A DNA stretch of 5,486 nt, taken from an uncultured Selenomonadales bacterium. Lineage in GTDB: Bacteria > Bacillota > Negativicutes > Selenomonadales > Selenomonadaceae. Both the position numbers and the translations under genes were made by a program. The first letter of the stretch is position 1; each line of letters opens with the position of its first letter. Shown piece by piece: positions 1 through 5,486 of this stretch. The stretch spans positions 1 to 5,486 of the forward strand of contig CALGGP010000350.1 in the NCBI GenBank assembly GCA_937915885.1, in the 5' to 3' direction. Below the pieces are notes generated by a model. That model worked only from the letters and a program-made list of their open reading frames with translations, ran no database searches and was not told where the DNA came from.

Positions 1-55
1 TATTCATTGATTCGTTTCGGATCGTAAACGATATTGCCGATGCCTCCGTCGAGAC
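1..55. repeat. 55-bp direct repeat, left copy (partner of 168-222)
   Basis: Exact match to 168-222 at an offset of 167 bases. It covers the last codons of the MBL hydrolase and part of its stop codon. Like the repeat at the other end of the window, it runs off the edge, so the full extent cannot be seen. Confidence 0.97.
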
Positions 56-119
56 AATTGCGCGCCATCCGCCGTCGGAGCGATTGCGCACCATCCTCCG
101 TTGCAACGATTATGCGCGG
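46..119. repeat. Three imperfect 26-bp tandem units
   Basis: Units begin at 46, 72 and 98, each opening with CCGT and sharing a GATT(G)CGC-like core. The first two differ at 5 of their first 24 bases, and the third carries a two-base AT insertion. The corresponding place in the functional hydrolase gene (213-234) has a single unit whose left half matches unit one and right half matches unit three. The left copy therefore differs by exactly two units (52 bases). Confidence 0.75.
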
Positions 120-166
120 CTCAATTGCGAAGGCAGGTTTGGGCTTTCAGAGCCTGATGCTGTCTC

Positions 167-1117
167 TTATTCATTGATTCGTTTCGGATCGTAAACGATA
201 TTGCCGATGCCTCCGTCGAGACGATTATGCGCGGGGTCGATCGCGAAGGCGATTTTCGATTTTTGCCCCATGAACTCGAAATCGACCGCGTCATCTTTGC
301 CCGCCTTGATTATCGCAATGTCCTCGAGCATCCGATCGAAATAATCAACCGTCAAATCGCCGCCGCCGTGCGAGCAGTACATCTTATCGAATTTGCCTTC
401 GGTGGCTTTTTTGATGTGTCGGACGGATTTTTCGTAGCTCGTCAAGCCGAGTGTTTCGCCCGACCACAGGAACGTAAACATGTTCGCGCCGTCGCCCGAG
501 ATCAACGCGCGGTTCTCTCGAATCAAAATCGCCGTCATGCCTTGCGTATGTCCCGGCAGATCGTAAATGTCGAGATGCACTCCGCCGAGATCAATCGTCA
601 TGCCTTCCGTGAGGTCTTTGAATCGCGCGGGATCGTCGCCGGGCAAATAATTGGCGTCCGTCAACGTCTTCGCCCACTCGGGATTGCACGCGCCGGCATA
701 TCCCTTGCGATTGCCCATAGCCGTATGCTCTTTGAACAGCGCGTTGTCGTTGCGATTCATATAAACGTCGTCGAATTGCGCGGTGCCGCTTGCGTGGTCG
801 ACGTGCCCGTGCGTGATCAGCACGACGATCGGTTTCTTGCTGATCGTCTCGACGTAACCTTTGAGGTCGCCGATGCCCAGCCCCGTATCGATCAAAGCGA
901 CTTTATTTTTGCCCTCGATCACATACATCAGATCGCCCGCGCCGTTGCGAATGCGGACGACGTTTTTATCGATCCGCGCGGAGCGGAAGTCGATATCGGT
1001 CTGACGAACGCGCCCCACCGCCGGTTTCGACGCCGCCTCGACCATATTGTTGAAAAGCAATCCGACGGCGGCGGCTCCCGTCAACTTGAAAAAGTCGCGC
1101 CGTGTGATGTCAATCAT
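167..1117 (-). CDS. Tat-exported MBL-fold metallo-hydrolase
   Basis: A 316-residue metallo-beta-lactamase-fold hydrolase with a complete dinuclear metal site: H103, H105, D107 and H108 in THGHVDH, H190 in LPGHT, D209 in ISGDG and H250 in CSHGGG. The N-terminus carries a twin-arginine signal, TRRDFFK (R6, R7), followed by a hydrophobic stretch at 12-24 and a possible cleavage site near VEAA/S at 26-30, so it should fold in the cytoplasm and be exported with its metals. The ATG at 1117 is supported by GAGGAGG at 1124-1130, and it begins 13 bases after the DUF1593 stop, so it is very likely co-transcribed. The fold covers lactonases, glyoxalase II-like thioesterases, esterases and phosphodiesterases, and nothing here picks one. 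In a rhamnosidase operon an ester- or lactone-opening role on a sugar or aglycone is plausible but inferred. The last 40 residues after the fold look like a C-terminal extension, and its coding end is duplicated downstream. Confidence 0.93.
   Translation of the reverse strand: MIDITRRDFFKLTGAAAVGLLFNNMVEAASKPAVGRVRQTDIDFRSARIDKNVVRIRNGAGDLMYVIEGKNKVALIDTGLGIGDLKGYVETISKKPIVVLITHGHVDHASGTAQFDDVYMNRNDNALFKEHTAMGNRKGYAGACNPEWAKTLTDANYLPGDDPARFKDLTEGMTIDLGGVHLDIYDLPGHTQGMTAILIRENRALISGDGANMFTFLWSGETLGLTSYEKSVRHIKKATEGKFDKMYCSHGGGDLTVDYFDRMLEDIAIIKAGKDDAVDFEFMGQKSKIAFAIDPAHNRLDGGIGNIVYDPKRINE
168..222. repeat. 55-bp direct repeat, right copy (3' end of the functional MBL gene)
   Basis: This is the authentic coding end of the MBL hydrolase and is identical to bases 1-55. 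To its right the sequence goes straight on with a single GATTATGCGCGG block at 223-234. In the left copy the same block is displaced by 52 bases, to 108-119. Confidence 0.97.
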
Positions 1118-1123
1118 GATAAT

Positions 1124-1130
1124 CCTCCTC
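1124..1130 (-). promoter_or_regulatory. Ribosome binding site of the MBL hydrolase
   Basis: GAGGAGG on the minus strand, 6 bases before ATG 1117, next to the TGA of the preceding gene. The whole intergenic gap is 13 bases, so translation of this gene may be coupled to the broken upstream gene. Confidence 0.88.
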
Positions 1131-1804
1131 TCATTTCACCGTGACGATCATGCGCTGATAGTGTTTGAGATTGTGTTTGCCGTTGTCCTGCACCTCGATG
1201 ATCATATGAATCGTGTCGCCGATCTTGGCGTCCTGCGGGACGGTGAACGTCACCTTCGGAGTGTTCGCGCCCGTCAACTTGATCGAGTCTAACACTTCGT
1301 CGGCTTTGATGTCGCGACGGTGATCGTAGGTAATCGTGAACTCGTAAAGGTGGAAGACTTCATCCATGTCCTGAGGCTTCTTGCGCTTGTCGTCCTGATA
1401 GGTGTCCGCCTCGAAATATCTCCACCACTTGTAGGACAGTTTGTCGCCGTCGGGATCGCTCGCCTCCGCCGTCAACGTGACCTTCTCGCCGCGCCGCGCC
1501 GTAATGTTGAGCCCTTCCTTGACGGACGAGCCCTCGAAACGTTTCATCACCGGATTGTAATCCAAGGCATTGTTGATCGCGCGATTGTTTTTGTCGAACG
1601 CGCCGAAACTCCGCCCCAACCGCCGTCCATCTCGTTTGAATAGAGGAGCGCGCGGATCACCGAGTTCATATCATCGACTTCGCCGTCGTTGGTTATGACG
1701 GTGCGCATGGCGTTCTTCGCCGCCGCCTCAACGTCCGCGCCGCCGATTCCGACCGTCAACAGCGCGCCCGCCAACAGTCCCGACAAATATTTTTTGATGT
1801 TCAT
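1131..1804 (-). pseudogene. DUF1593 (Sde_0182-like) gene, internally deleted and frameshifted
   Basis: Two pieces of one gene. The first piece (start 1804, stop at 1547) has a signal peptide ending near VEAAA and then RTVITNDGEVDDMNSVIRAL, the opening strand of a nucleoside-hydrolase-like domain with its metal-binding D40, D44 and D45. Near codon 60 it jumps to a GGWGG motif, which in this family normally sits at the end of that domain. The frame is then lost: only 20 unrelated residues follow before a stop. The second piece, in the -1 frame from about 1619 to 1131, encodes the C-terminal Ig-like domain (RRGEKVTLTAEASDPDGD, then KWWRYFEADTY). Together the pieces make about 225 residues, against roughly 450-500 for the family from memory, so some 230 or more catalytic residues are missing. 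One base is also lacking near 1605-1615. Family members are secreted, and a link to polysaccharide use is suggested only by context. The gene starts 27 bases after the rhamnosidase stop. An assembly error is a real alternative to true decay. Confidence 0.82.
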
Positions 1805-1810
1805 AATAAT

Positions 1811-1815
1811 CCTCC
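1811..1815 (-). promoter_or_regulatory. Ribosome binding site of the DUF1593 gene
   Basis: GGAGG on the minus strand, 6 bases before ATG 1804, in the 27-base gap after the rhamnosidase stop. The site is intact although the gene behind it is broken, which points to recent damage or an assembly error. Confidence 0.85.
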
Positions 1816-1831
1816 GCCCTCGACGATCGGA

Positions 1832-4800
1832 TCAACGGCTCACGTCGGTAACGTCGAAGGTGTAAGTGCCGCTGCCCAGCTCCAATTCGCCGGTGTAATT
1901 GATCGGGTTGCCGTTCTGCAAAACTTTCTTGCCGACCGCGTTCGGCAGGATCACCGTGGCGGTGGTGTTTGCGGGGATCGTAAAGCGATAGCGCGTCCAA
2001 CCGCGATTCATTTTCTCCCAACTGCTTTCGATGCGCCCGTAGACCGAGTCGTAATGCCCGCGCGCAAAATTCATTTCGCCTTTGAAGTCGGGCGTCGGCT
2101 TGAGGAAGAAATGTTTGAAGCCCGGGTTGTTCTCGTCGCGCGCGATCCCGAGCGAAGTGTCGAACATCCACGCGCCGACCGCTCCGAACGAGTAGTGATT
2201 GAACGAGTTCATTGAATTGTTGCCGCCGAAGCCGCGCTCCTTCGTAAACGAGTCGAGCCGCTCCCAAATGGTGGTGGCGCCGTTCTTGACGGGGTAAAGC
2301 CACGACGGATATTGATCGTTCGTCAAAAGTTTATAAGCCTCGTCGTTGTAGCCGGTATCGCTGAGCGCGTGACTGATCGCCGCCGTCCCGATGAAGCCCG
2401 TCAACAACGAATAGGGCGGACGATTTTGATTGGCGTCGTCGAGATTGCGGCGCTTGACGGTGTCGACGAGCCGTTGCCCCAACAGTTGAGTCTTGTCATC
2501 GTCGACGACGTGCCCGAGCCCGATCGGAACCGCATACGCCGTTTGAATGTCCATGCGCGAGCCGTCGGTCTTGAGCGCGTAACCGTCCGAGGTGAAGAAT
2601 CTCTTCATGTAATGCGCCTTGCGATCCTCATAGCGCCGCCGCCACTTGGACGCGTCCGCCGACTTGCCGAGCCGTTCGGCGGTCTTCATCATGATGTAGA
2701 GATTTTTGACTTCGTAAGCATTCCAAAGCGGTTGCGCGTCGCCCTGCCCGAATTGCGGACTCAACCAATCGCCGAGCCCGGGCAATCCCTTCGGCTCATT
2801 CAACAAACCGTCGGGCTGCTGACACGCCGCCATGTAATTCATATAGCGCGTCATCGCGTCGTAATGCTCCTCGAGCACCGCCGTATCGCCGTACTGCAGA
2901 TACATCTCCCACGGCACGACCACGCCGACGCTCCCCCAGATGAAGCCGCCGGCTCCGACGCCCAACGGCGCGGTGTCGGTGAATCGACCGTCGGACGCCT
3001 GCAGGTCTCTCAACGTCTGCATGTGTTGACGCAAGAAATTGTCGCTGTCGGCAAGATACACCGCCGTGTTCGCGAACACCGCCAGATCGCCCGACCAACC
3101 CATGCGCTCGTTGCGTTGCGGGCAATCGGTCGGGATCGCAAAGAAATTCGCCAGCGCCGACCATCGAATGTTTTGCTCGAACCGATTGACGTCCGCGTTT
3201 GACGTTTCATAGCTCGCGGCGTCCTTCGGGATCGAGCTGAGCACCACGCCTTGGACGGAGCTCAACGGCAGAGGATTGTCGAGCCCGCTGATCTCGATGT
3301 AGCGGTAGCCGTGCCACGTAAAGTGCGGCTCGACGACTTCAGTGCCGCCGCGCAAAACGTGCAAGTCTCTGACCATCGCCGCGCGGAGGTTTTCAATCAT
3401 GATCATGCCCTTCAACGGTCCGTCGGGGTAAAGCACTTCGGCGAAGCGGAGCGTCAACTTTTGCCCTTTACGCCCGTTGGTGATCAGAAGGCGCGGGATG
3501 CCGGCGAAATTTTGTCCCATGTCGTAGAGGTAGACGCCAGGGCGAACTTCGGTAAGCGATTTCGCCGTCAAAATTTCCGCCTCTTTGACTTCGCTGCCGG
3601 ATTGCGCCACCAAATTTATATTCGAGAAGTCCTGATTATAATCGCGATCGGTCAACATCTCGTGCCAACGACCCGGGGCGGTGGTGCCCTCCAACGGAAT
3701 TTCTTTCGCGGGGCGCCAAGTCTTTTCGTGGAACCCGGGCTGATCCCAACCTTGCAATTCCTCCGCGCGGGGCGCATCATACGATTGCCCTTGGAAAATG
3801 CTGCCGAGCTTGACGGGACCGTCCGTCAAAACCTTCCACTCGTCGGGCTGACTGGTGATAATCTGCTGCGAGCCGTCCTTATATTTGACGACGAGCTTGA
3901 GGATCATCGATTGCCGATCGCCGAAATAATTCCAATTGGTTCCTTGGAAAGTGTTTGCGCCCGCCCACCAACCTTCGGCAAGTTGAGCACCGATGGCGTT
4001 GGCGCCTTTTTTGAGCAGATGCGTCACGTCGTAAGCCTGATAGAGATGCGTCCGGTTGTATTGCGTAAAGCCCGGCGCGAAAAAGTCTTCGCCGACGCGC
4101 TCGCCGTTGATGTTGATCTCGTAAATGCCGCGCGCCGCCACATACAATTTCGCCGACTGCGGTTTTTTCGACAGATCGAATTCCCGACGGAGCATGGGCA
4201 TGGCGTCGTGCGACGGATCAGTCATTTGACGCAAGCCGTTCGAGCCGCCGTCGAGACTGACGGTCCCTAATTTTTCGTAGAGATTTGCCTGCGGCGTGCG
4301 GAAGTTGCGAACGACGAAATTTGAAAACGTCGCCTTTTGACGGGGATCGAGCGCAAAGCCCACGTCGCCGACCACGGGATAAGCCGTCGAGCCGCCGCTC
4401 ACTCCGTAGGGATTCGCATTGATGCCCTTGCTCCACGGGTCGACGTTCGGAGCGTCGAGAAATGCGCCGTCGACGGTAAAATTAAGCACGCCGTACACCG
4501 ACTCGACGTCGAGATGATGTTTGGCGTGCAGATTCGACGAATTAATGACGTTCGACGGCACGGCGACTTCGCCGATCATTTTATCCATGCCGTCCTCGGG
4601 AACGTAGCCCGAACGATATACTCTGATTGCGACCGCGTTCGGATTGCTGCCGTCGAGCTCGACGCGCACGTAGGATTGATCCTTGCGCGCCGCCATGCCG
4701 CTCGTATTTTGATTGGCATTCATCAGACGCTGATCGTTGCCTCCGAACAAAATCCCCGCGCGATTGCTGCCCTGATCAATCTGAATGTCGCAAGCGATCC

Positions 4801-5287
4801 TGAACACCGTCAACGATTGAGCGTCGAGCGGAAGTGTTTGCAGATCGGAGCCGATCCATTTCGCGCCCGACCAACCGTCCTCGCCCATGCGATCGGGATT
4901 GAGTCCGACGGTAAATTGCGCGCCCGCCTGTTTTTTGACGCCGTTGCCGTCCCAAACGGTTACCGTCCAATCGTAAGTTTCGCCCGCGACCAGTTTCGAG
5001 CCGCCGTATGCAAAATCGATCGAGCGCCCGTCCTTGCGACGACCGCTGTCCCAAACGGTTTTGCCTGCGGAATTTTTGACGACGATCTGATACGACTCCT
5101 GCGACAGATTTCTTTCGCCCTCGTCCGCCGCCATCTGCCACGAAAAACGCGGGTGCTCACGATCGATCGCTTGAGGATTGCTCAGCCGCTCGACCTGCAG
5201 ATTGGTCAGAGAGTACGCGAGCGCCGAATTGCAACCGAGCCCGAGCGCCAACGCCGCCGTCAAGAGTACCTTTGTCGATTTCTTCAT
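1832..5287 (-). CDS. Secreted GH78 alpha-L-rhamnosidase, multidomain
   Basis: A 1151-residue enzyme predicted to hydrolyse terminal alpha-L-rhamnose by an inverting mechanism outside the cytoplasm. Residues 1-24 form a Sec signal peptide (MKK start, hydrophobic core, ALA cleavage site before YS). Then come an Ig/fibronectin-like domain (about 25-130), an inserted laminin-G-like beta domain (about 150-335), the rhamnosidase N-terminal beta domain (about 364-550), the concanavalin-like domain (about 575-680), the (alpha/alpha)6 catalytic barrel (about 690-1045) and a C-terminal beta domain (about 1048-1135). The catalytic block DCPQRNERMGWSGD supplies D721, E727 (expected general acid), W731 and D734. 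ATTIWER supplies E1009 (expected general base). The spacing D-6-E-4-W-3-D matches characterised GH78 enzymes such as Streptomyces avermitilis Rha78A, from memory. The ATG at 5287 is preferred over an in-frame TTG at 5302 because GGAGG lies between them, 8 bases before the ATG. The natural substrate (pectin side chain, flavonoid glycoside or exopolysaccharide) is unknown. It is the first intact gene of the block. Confidence 0.96.
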   Translation of the reverse strand: MKKSTKVLLTAALALGLGCNSALAYSLTNLQVERLSNPQAIDREHPRFSWQMAADEGERNLSQESYQIVVKNSAGKTVWDSGRRKDGRSIDFAYGGSKLVAGETYDWTVTVWDGNGVKKQAGAQFTVGLNPDRMGEDGWSGAKWIGSDLQTLPLDAQSLTVFRIACDIQIDQGSNRAGILFGGNDQRLMNANQNTSGMAARKDQSYVRVELDGSNPNAVAIRVYRSGYVPEDGMDKMIGEVAVPSNVINSSNLHAKHHLDVESVYGVLNFTVDGAFLDAPNVDPWSKGINANPYGVSGGSTAYPVVGDVGFALDPRQKATFSNFVVRNFRTPQANLYEKLGTVSLDGGSNGLRQMTDPSHDAMPMLRREFDLSKKPQSAKLYVAARGIYEININGERVGEDFFAPGFTQYNRTHLYQAYDVTHLLKKGANAIGAQLAEGWWAGANTFQGTNWNYFGDRQSMILKLVVKYKDGSQQIITSQPDEWKVLTDGPVKLGSIFQGQSYDAPRAEELQGWDQPGFHEKTWRPAKEIPLEGTTAPGRWHEMLTDRDYNQDFSNINLVAQSGSEVKEAEILTAKSLTEVRPGVYLYDMGQNFAGIPRLLITNGRKGQKLTLRFAEVLYPDGPLKGMIMIENLRAAMVRDLHVLRGGTEVVEPHFTWHGYRYIEISGLDNPLPLSSVQGVVLSSIPKDAASYETSNADVNRFEQNIRWSALANFFAIPTDCPQRNERMGWSGDLAVFANTAVYLADSDNFLRQHMQTLRDLQASDGRFTDTAPLGVGAGGFIWGSVGVVVPWEMYLQYGDTAVLEEHYDAMTRYMNYMAACQQPDGLLNEPKGLPGLGDWLSPQFGQGDAQPLWNAYEVKNLYIMMKTAERLGKSADASKWRRRYEDRKAHYMKRFFTSDGYALKTDGSRMDIQTAYAVPIGLGHVVDDDKTQLLGQRLVDTVKRRNLDDANQNRPPYSLLTGFIGTAAISHALSDTGYNDEAYKLLTNDQYPSWLYPVKNGATTIWERLDSFTKERGFGGNNSMNSFNHYSFGAVGAWMFDTSLGIARDENNPGFKHFFLKPTPDFKGEMNFARGHYDSVYGRIESSWEKMNRGWTRYRFTIPANTTATVILPNAVGKKVLQNGNPINYTGELELGSGTYTFDVTDVSR

Positions 5288-5294
5288 CTCGACT
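5147..5294. repeat. 148-bp direct repeat, copy A (inside the functional rhamnosidase)
   Basis: This is the 5' coding end of the functional rhamnosidase plus the seven bases before its ATG, and it matches 5339-5486 with a single mismatch. The two copies diverge at the left boundary, after the codons for EHPR. Copy A continues into FSWQM of the real enzyme, copy B into a short tail with a stop. Confidence 0.97.
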
Positions 5295-5295
5295 T

Positions 5296-5300
5296 CCTCC
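5296..5300 (-). promoter_or_regulatory. Ribosome binding site of the rhamnosidase
   Basis: GGAGG on the minus strand, 8 bases before ATG 5287 and immediately after the stop of the upstream remnant frame. It decides the start: an in-frame TTG at 5302 would lie upstream of this site and would have no ribosome binding site of its own. No promoter is visible in the 15 bases between the two frames. Confidence 0.85.
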
Positions 5301-5302
5301 AA

Positions 5303-5479
5303 TCAGAAGAACATATTCAACTGTCCGCGCACATCGCGACGCGGGTGCTCACGATCGACCGCTTGAGGATTGCTCAGCCGCTCGACCTGCAGATTGGTCA
5401 GAGAGTACGCGAGCGCCGAATTGCAACCGAGCCCGAGCGCCAACGCCGCCGTCAAGAGTACCTTTGTCGATTTCTTCAT
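5303..5479 (-). pseudogene. Truncated second copy of the rhamnosidase 5' end (58 codons)
   Basis: Starting at ATG 5479, the first 47 codons repeat the rhamnosidase N-terminus: signal peptide, then YSLTNLQVERLSNPQ. The only change is I41 to V. After REHPR the sequence departs from the functional gene and reads RDVRGQLNMFF before a TGA at 5303-5305. That stop lies 15 bases before the functional rhamnosidase start, so ribosomes finishing this reading frame would end right at the next Shine-Dalgarno site. The short foreign tail ends in alternating hydrophobic residues and a terminal phenylalanine, like the last strand of an outer-membrane beta-barrel. It may be the 3' end of an upstream gene to which the repeat has been joined. 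The copy runs to the window edge, so its own ribosome binding site is not visible. It is either a recombination remnant or an assembly product, and it is not a working enzyme. Confidence 0.8.
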
Positions 5480-5486
5480 CTCGACT
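5339..5486. repeat. 148-bp direct repeat, copy B (partner of 5147-5294)
   Basis: Identical to 5147-5294 apart from one transition (C at 5359 against T at 5167). The offset is 192 bases, a multiple of three. The repeat covers the first 47 codons of the rhamnosidase and the bases just before its ATG. It is still matching at the last base of the window, so its true length is unknown. Confidence 0.97.

Larger units (their letters stand above)
1..146 (-). pseudogene. Degenerate second copy of the MBL hydrolase 3' end
   Basis: Read in the frame of the copied tail, 48 codons are open between a TGA at 147-149 and a stop codon whose last two bases lie at the window edge. The end, LDGGIGNIVYDPKRINE, is identical to the functional hydrolase C-terminus. 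The start, KPAFAIEPRI, resembles KIAFAIDPAH of the same protein. Between them lie 17 extra codons produced by a 52-base expansion plus a compensating one-base loss, so the frame is kept. Upstream of this all three frames are closed within the stretch to 166, so no full gene is present. It is either the tail of a decayed tandem paralogue or an artefact of joining similar sequences. Confidence 0.62.

Noticed and set aside
120..166. Possible terminator hairpin after the MBL stop (GGCT/AGCC inverted repeat).
   Set aside because: The stem is only about four base pairs and no T-tract follows it on the minus strand.
227..1144. Long plus-strand open frame of about 305 codons opposite the MBL hydrolase.
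   Set aside because: It is antisense to a gene with a full metal-binding motif set and a good start. The translation is rich in R, D, V and A without any recognisable domain.
1581..1600. A run CAAAAAC near the DUF1593 frame change, considered as a programmed -1 frameshift site.
   Set aside because: The run has only five A residues and is not in the X XXY YYZ phase. In addition, most of the catalytic domain is missing, so frameshifting could not restore a normal protein.
2312..4270. Two long plus-strand open frames (2312-3202 and 3251-4270) opposite the rhamnosidase.
   Set aside because: They lie inside a clear GH78 gene on the other strand, have no family motifs, and are explained by the codon use of the GC-rich sense strand.
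343..5259. The heptamer TTGACGG occurs a dozen or so times on the minus strand, like a -35 box or a DNA uptake sequence.
   Set aside because: The occurrences checked fall in frame as Leu-Thr codons (TTG ACG) followed by a G-starting codon, so codon preference explains them.
5287..5302. Alternative TTG start for the rhamnosidase giving five extra residues (MEEVE).
   Set aside because: The GGAGG site lies inside this extension and is correctly spaced for the ATG at 5287. The signal peptide also begins naturally at that MKK.
1..5486. Transposon, CRISPR or phage-type mobile element as the cause of the flanking repeats.
   Set aside because: No transposase, integrase, terminal inverted repeat or spacer array is seen. 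The repeats are copies of gene ends, not mobile element ends.

Overview
The window holds one operon-like block, all read on the minus strand, so transcription runs from the right edge to the left. In order: a large secreted GH78 alpha-L-rhamnosidase (start 5287, stop 1832), a DUF1593-type gene that is broken (1804 to 1131), and a Tat-exported metallo-beta-lactamase-fold hydrolase (1117 to 167). The gaps between them are only 27 and 13 bases, and each start has a strong GGAGG ribosome binding site. All three products carry export signals, two of general Sec type and one twin-arginine. The set therefore looks like an extracytoplasmic glycan-degrading module: the rhamnosidase removes terminal L-rhamnose from a plant or microbial glycan or glycoside, and the other two would act on the same material. 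Their substrates cannot be read from the sequence.

The block is flanked on both sides by broken copies of its own ends. On the right, 5339-5486 repeats the first 148 bases of the rhamnosidase region (5147-5294) with a single mismatch. It leads into a different short tail that stops at 5303, just before the real gene. On the left, 1-55 is an exact copy of the last 55 bases of the hydrolase gene (168-222), followed by a 26-bp tandem expansion and diverged sequence that still recalls the hydrolase C-terminus. Both repeats run into the window edges. This fits either a tandem array or paralogous copies of the operon, or a contig that ends in unresolved repeats. The middle gene has lost most of its catalytic domain and shifted frame at one point, which could be real decay or part of the same assembly trouble.

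The organism cannot be named with certainty. The DNA is moderately GC-rich. The Shine-Dalgarno sites are Firmicute-like, the signal peptides are short lysine-rich MKK or MNIKK types, and the tail of the upstream remnant resembles the closing strand of an outer-membrane protein. Together these suggest a diderm Firmicute of the Negativicutes type, perhaps from a gut or rumen community. This is an inference of low to moderate confidence. No RNA genes, CRISPR arrays, transposase genes or convincing terminators were seen. The promoter of the operon must lie beyond the right edge.
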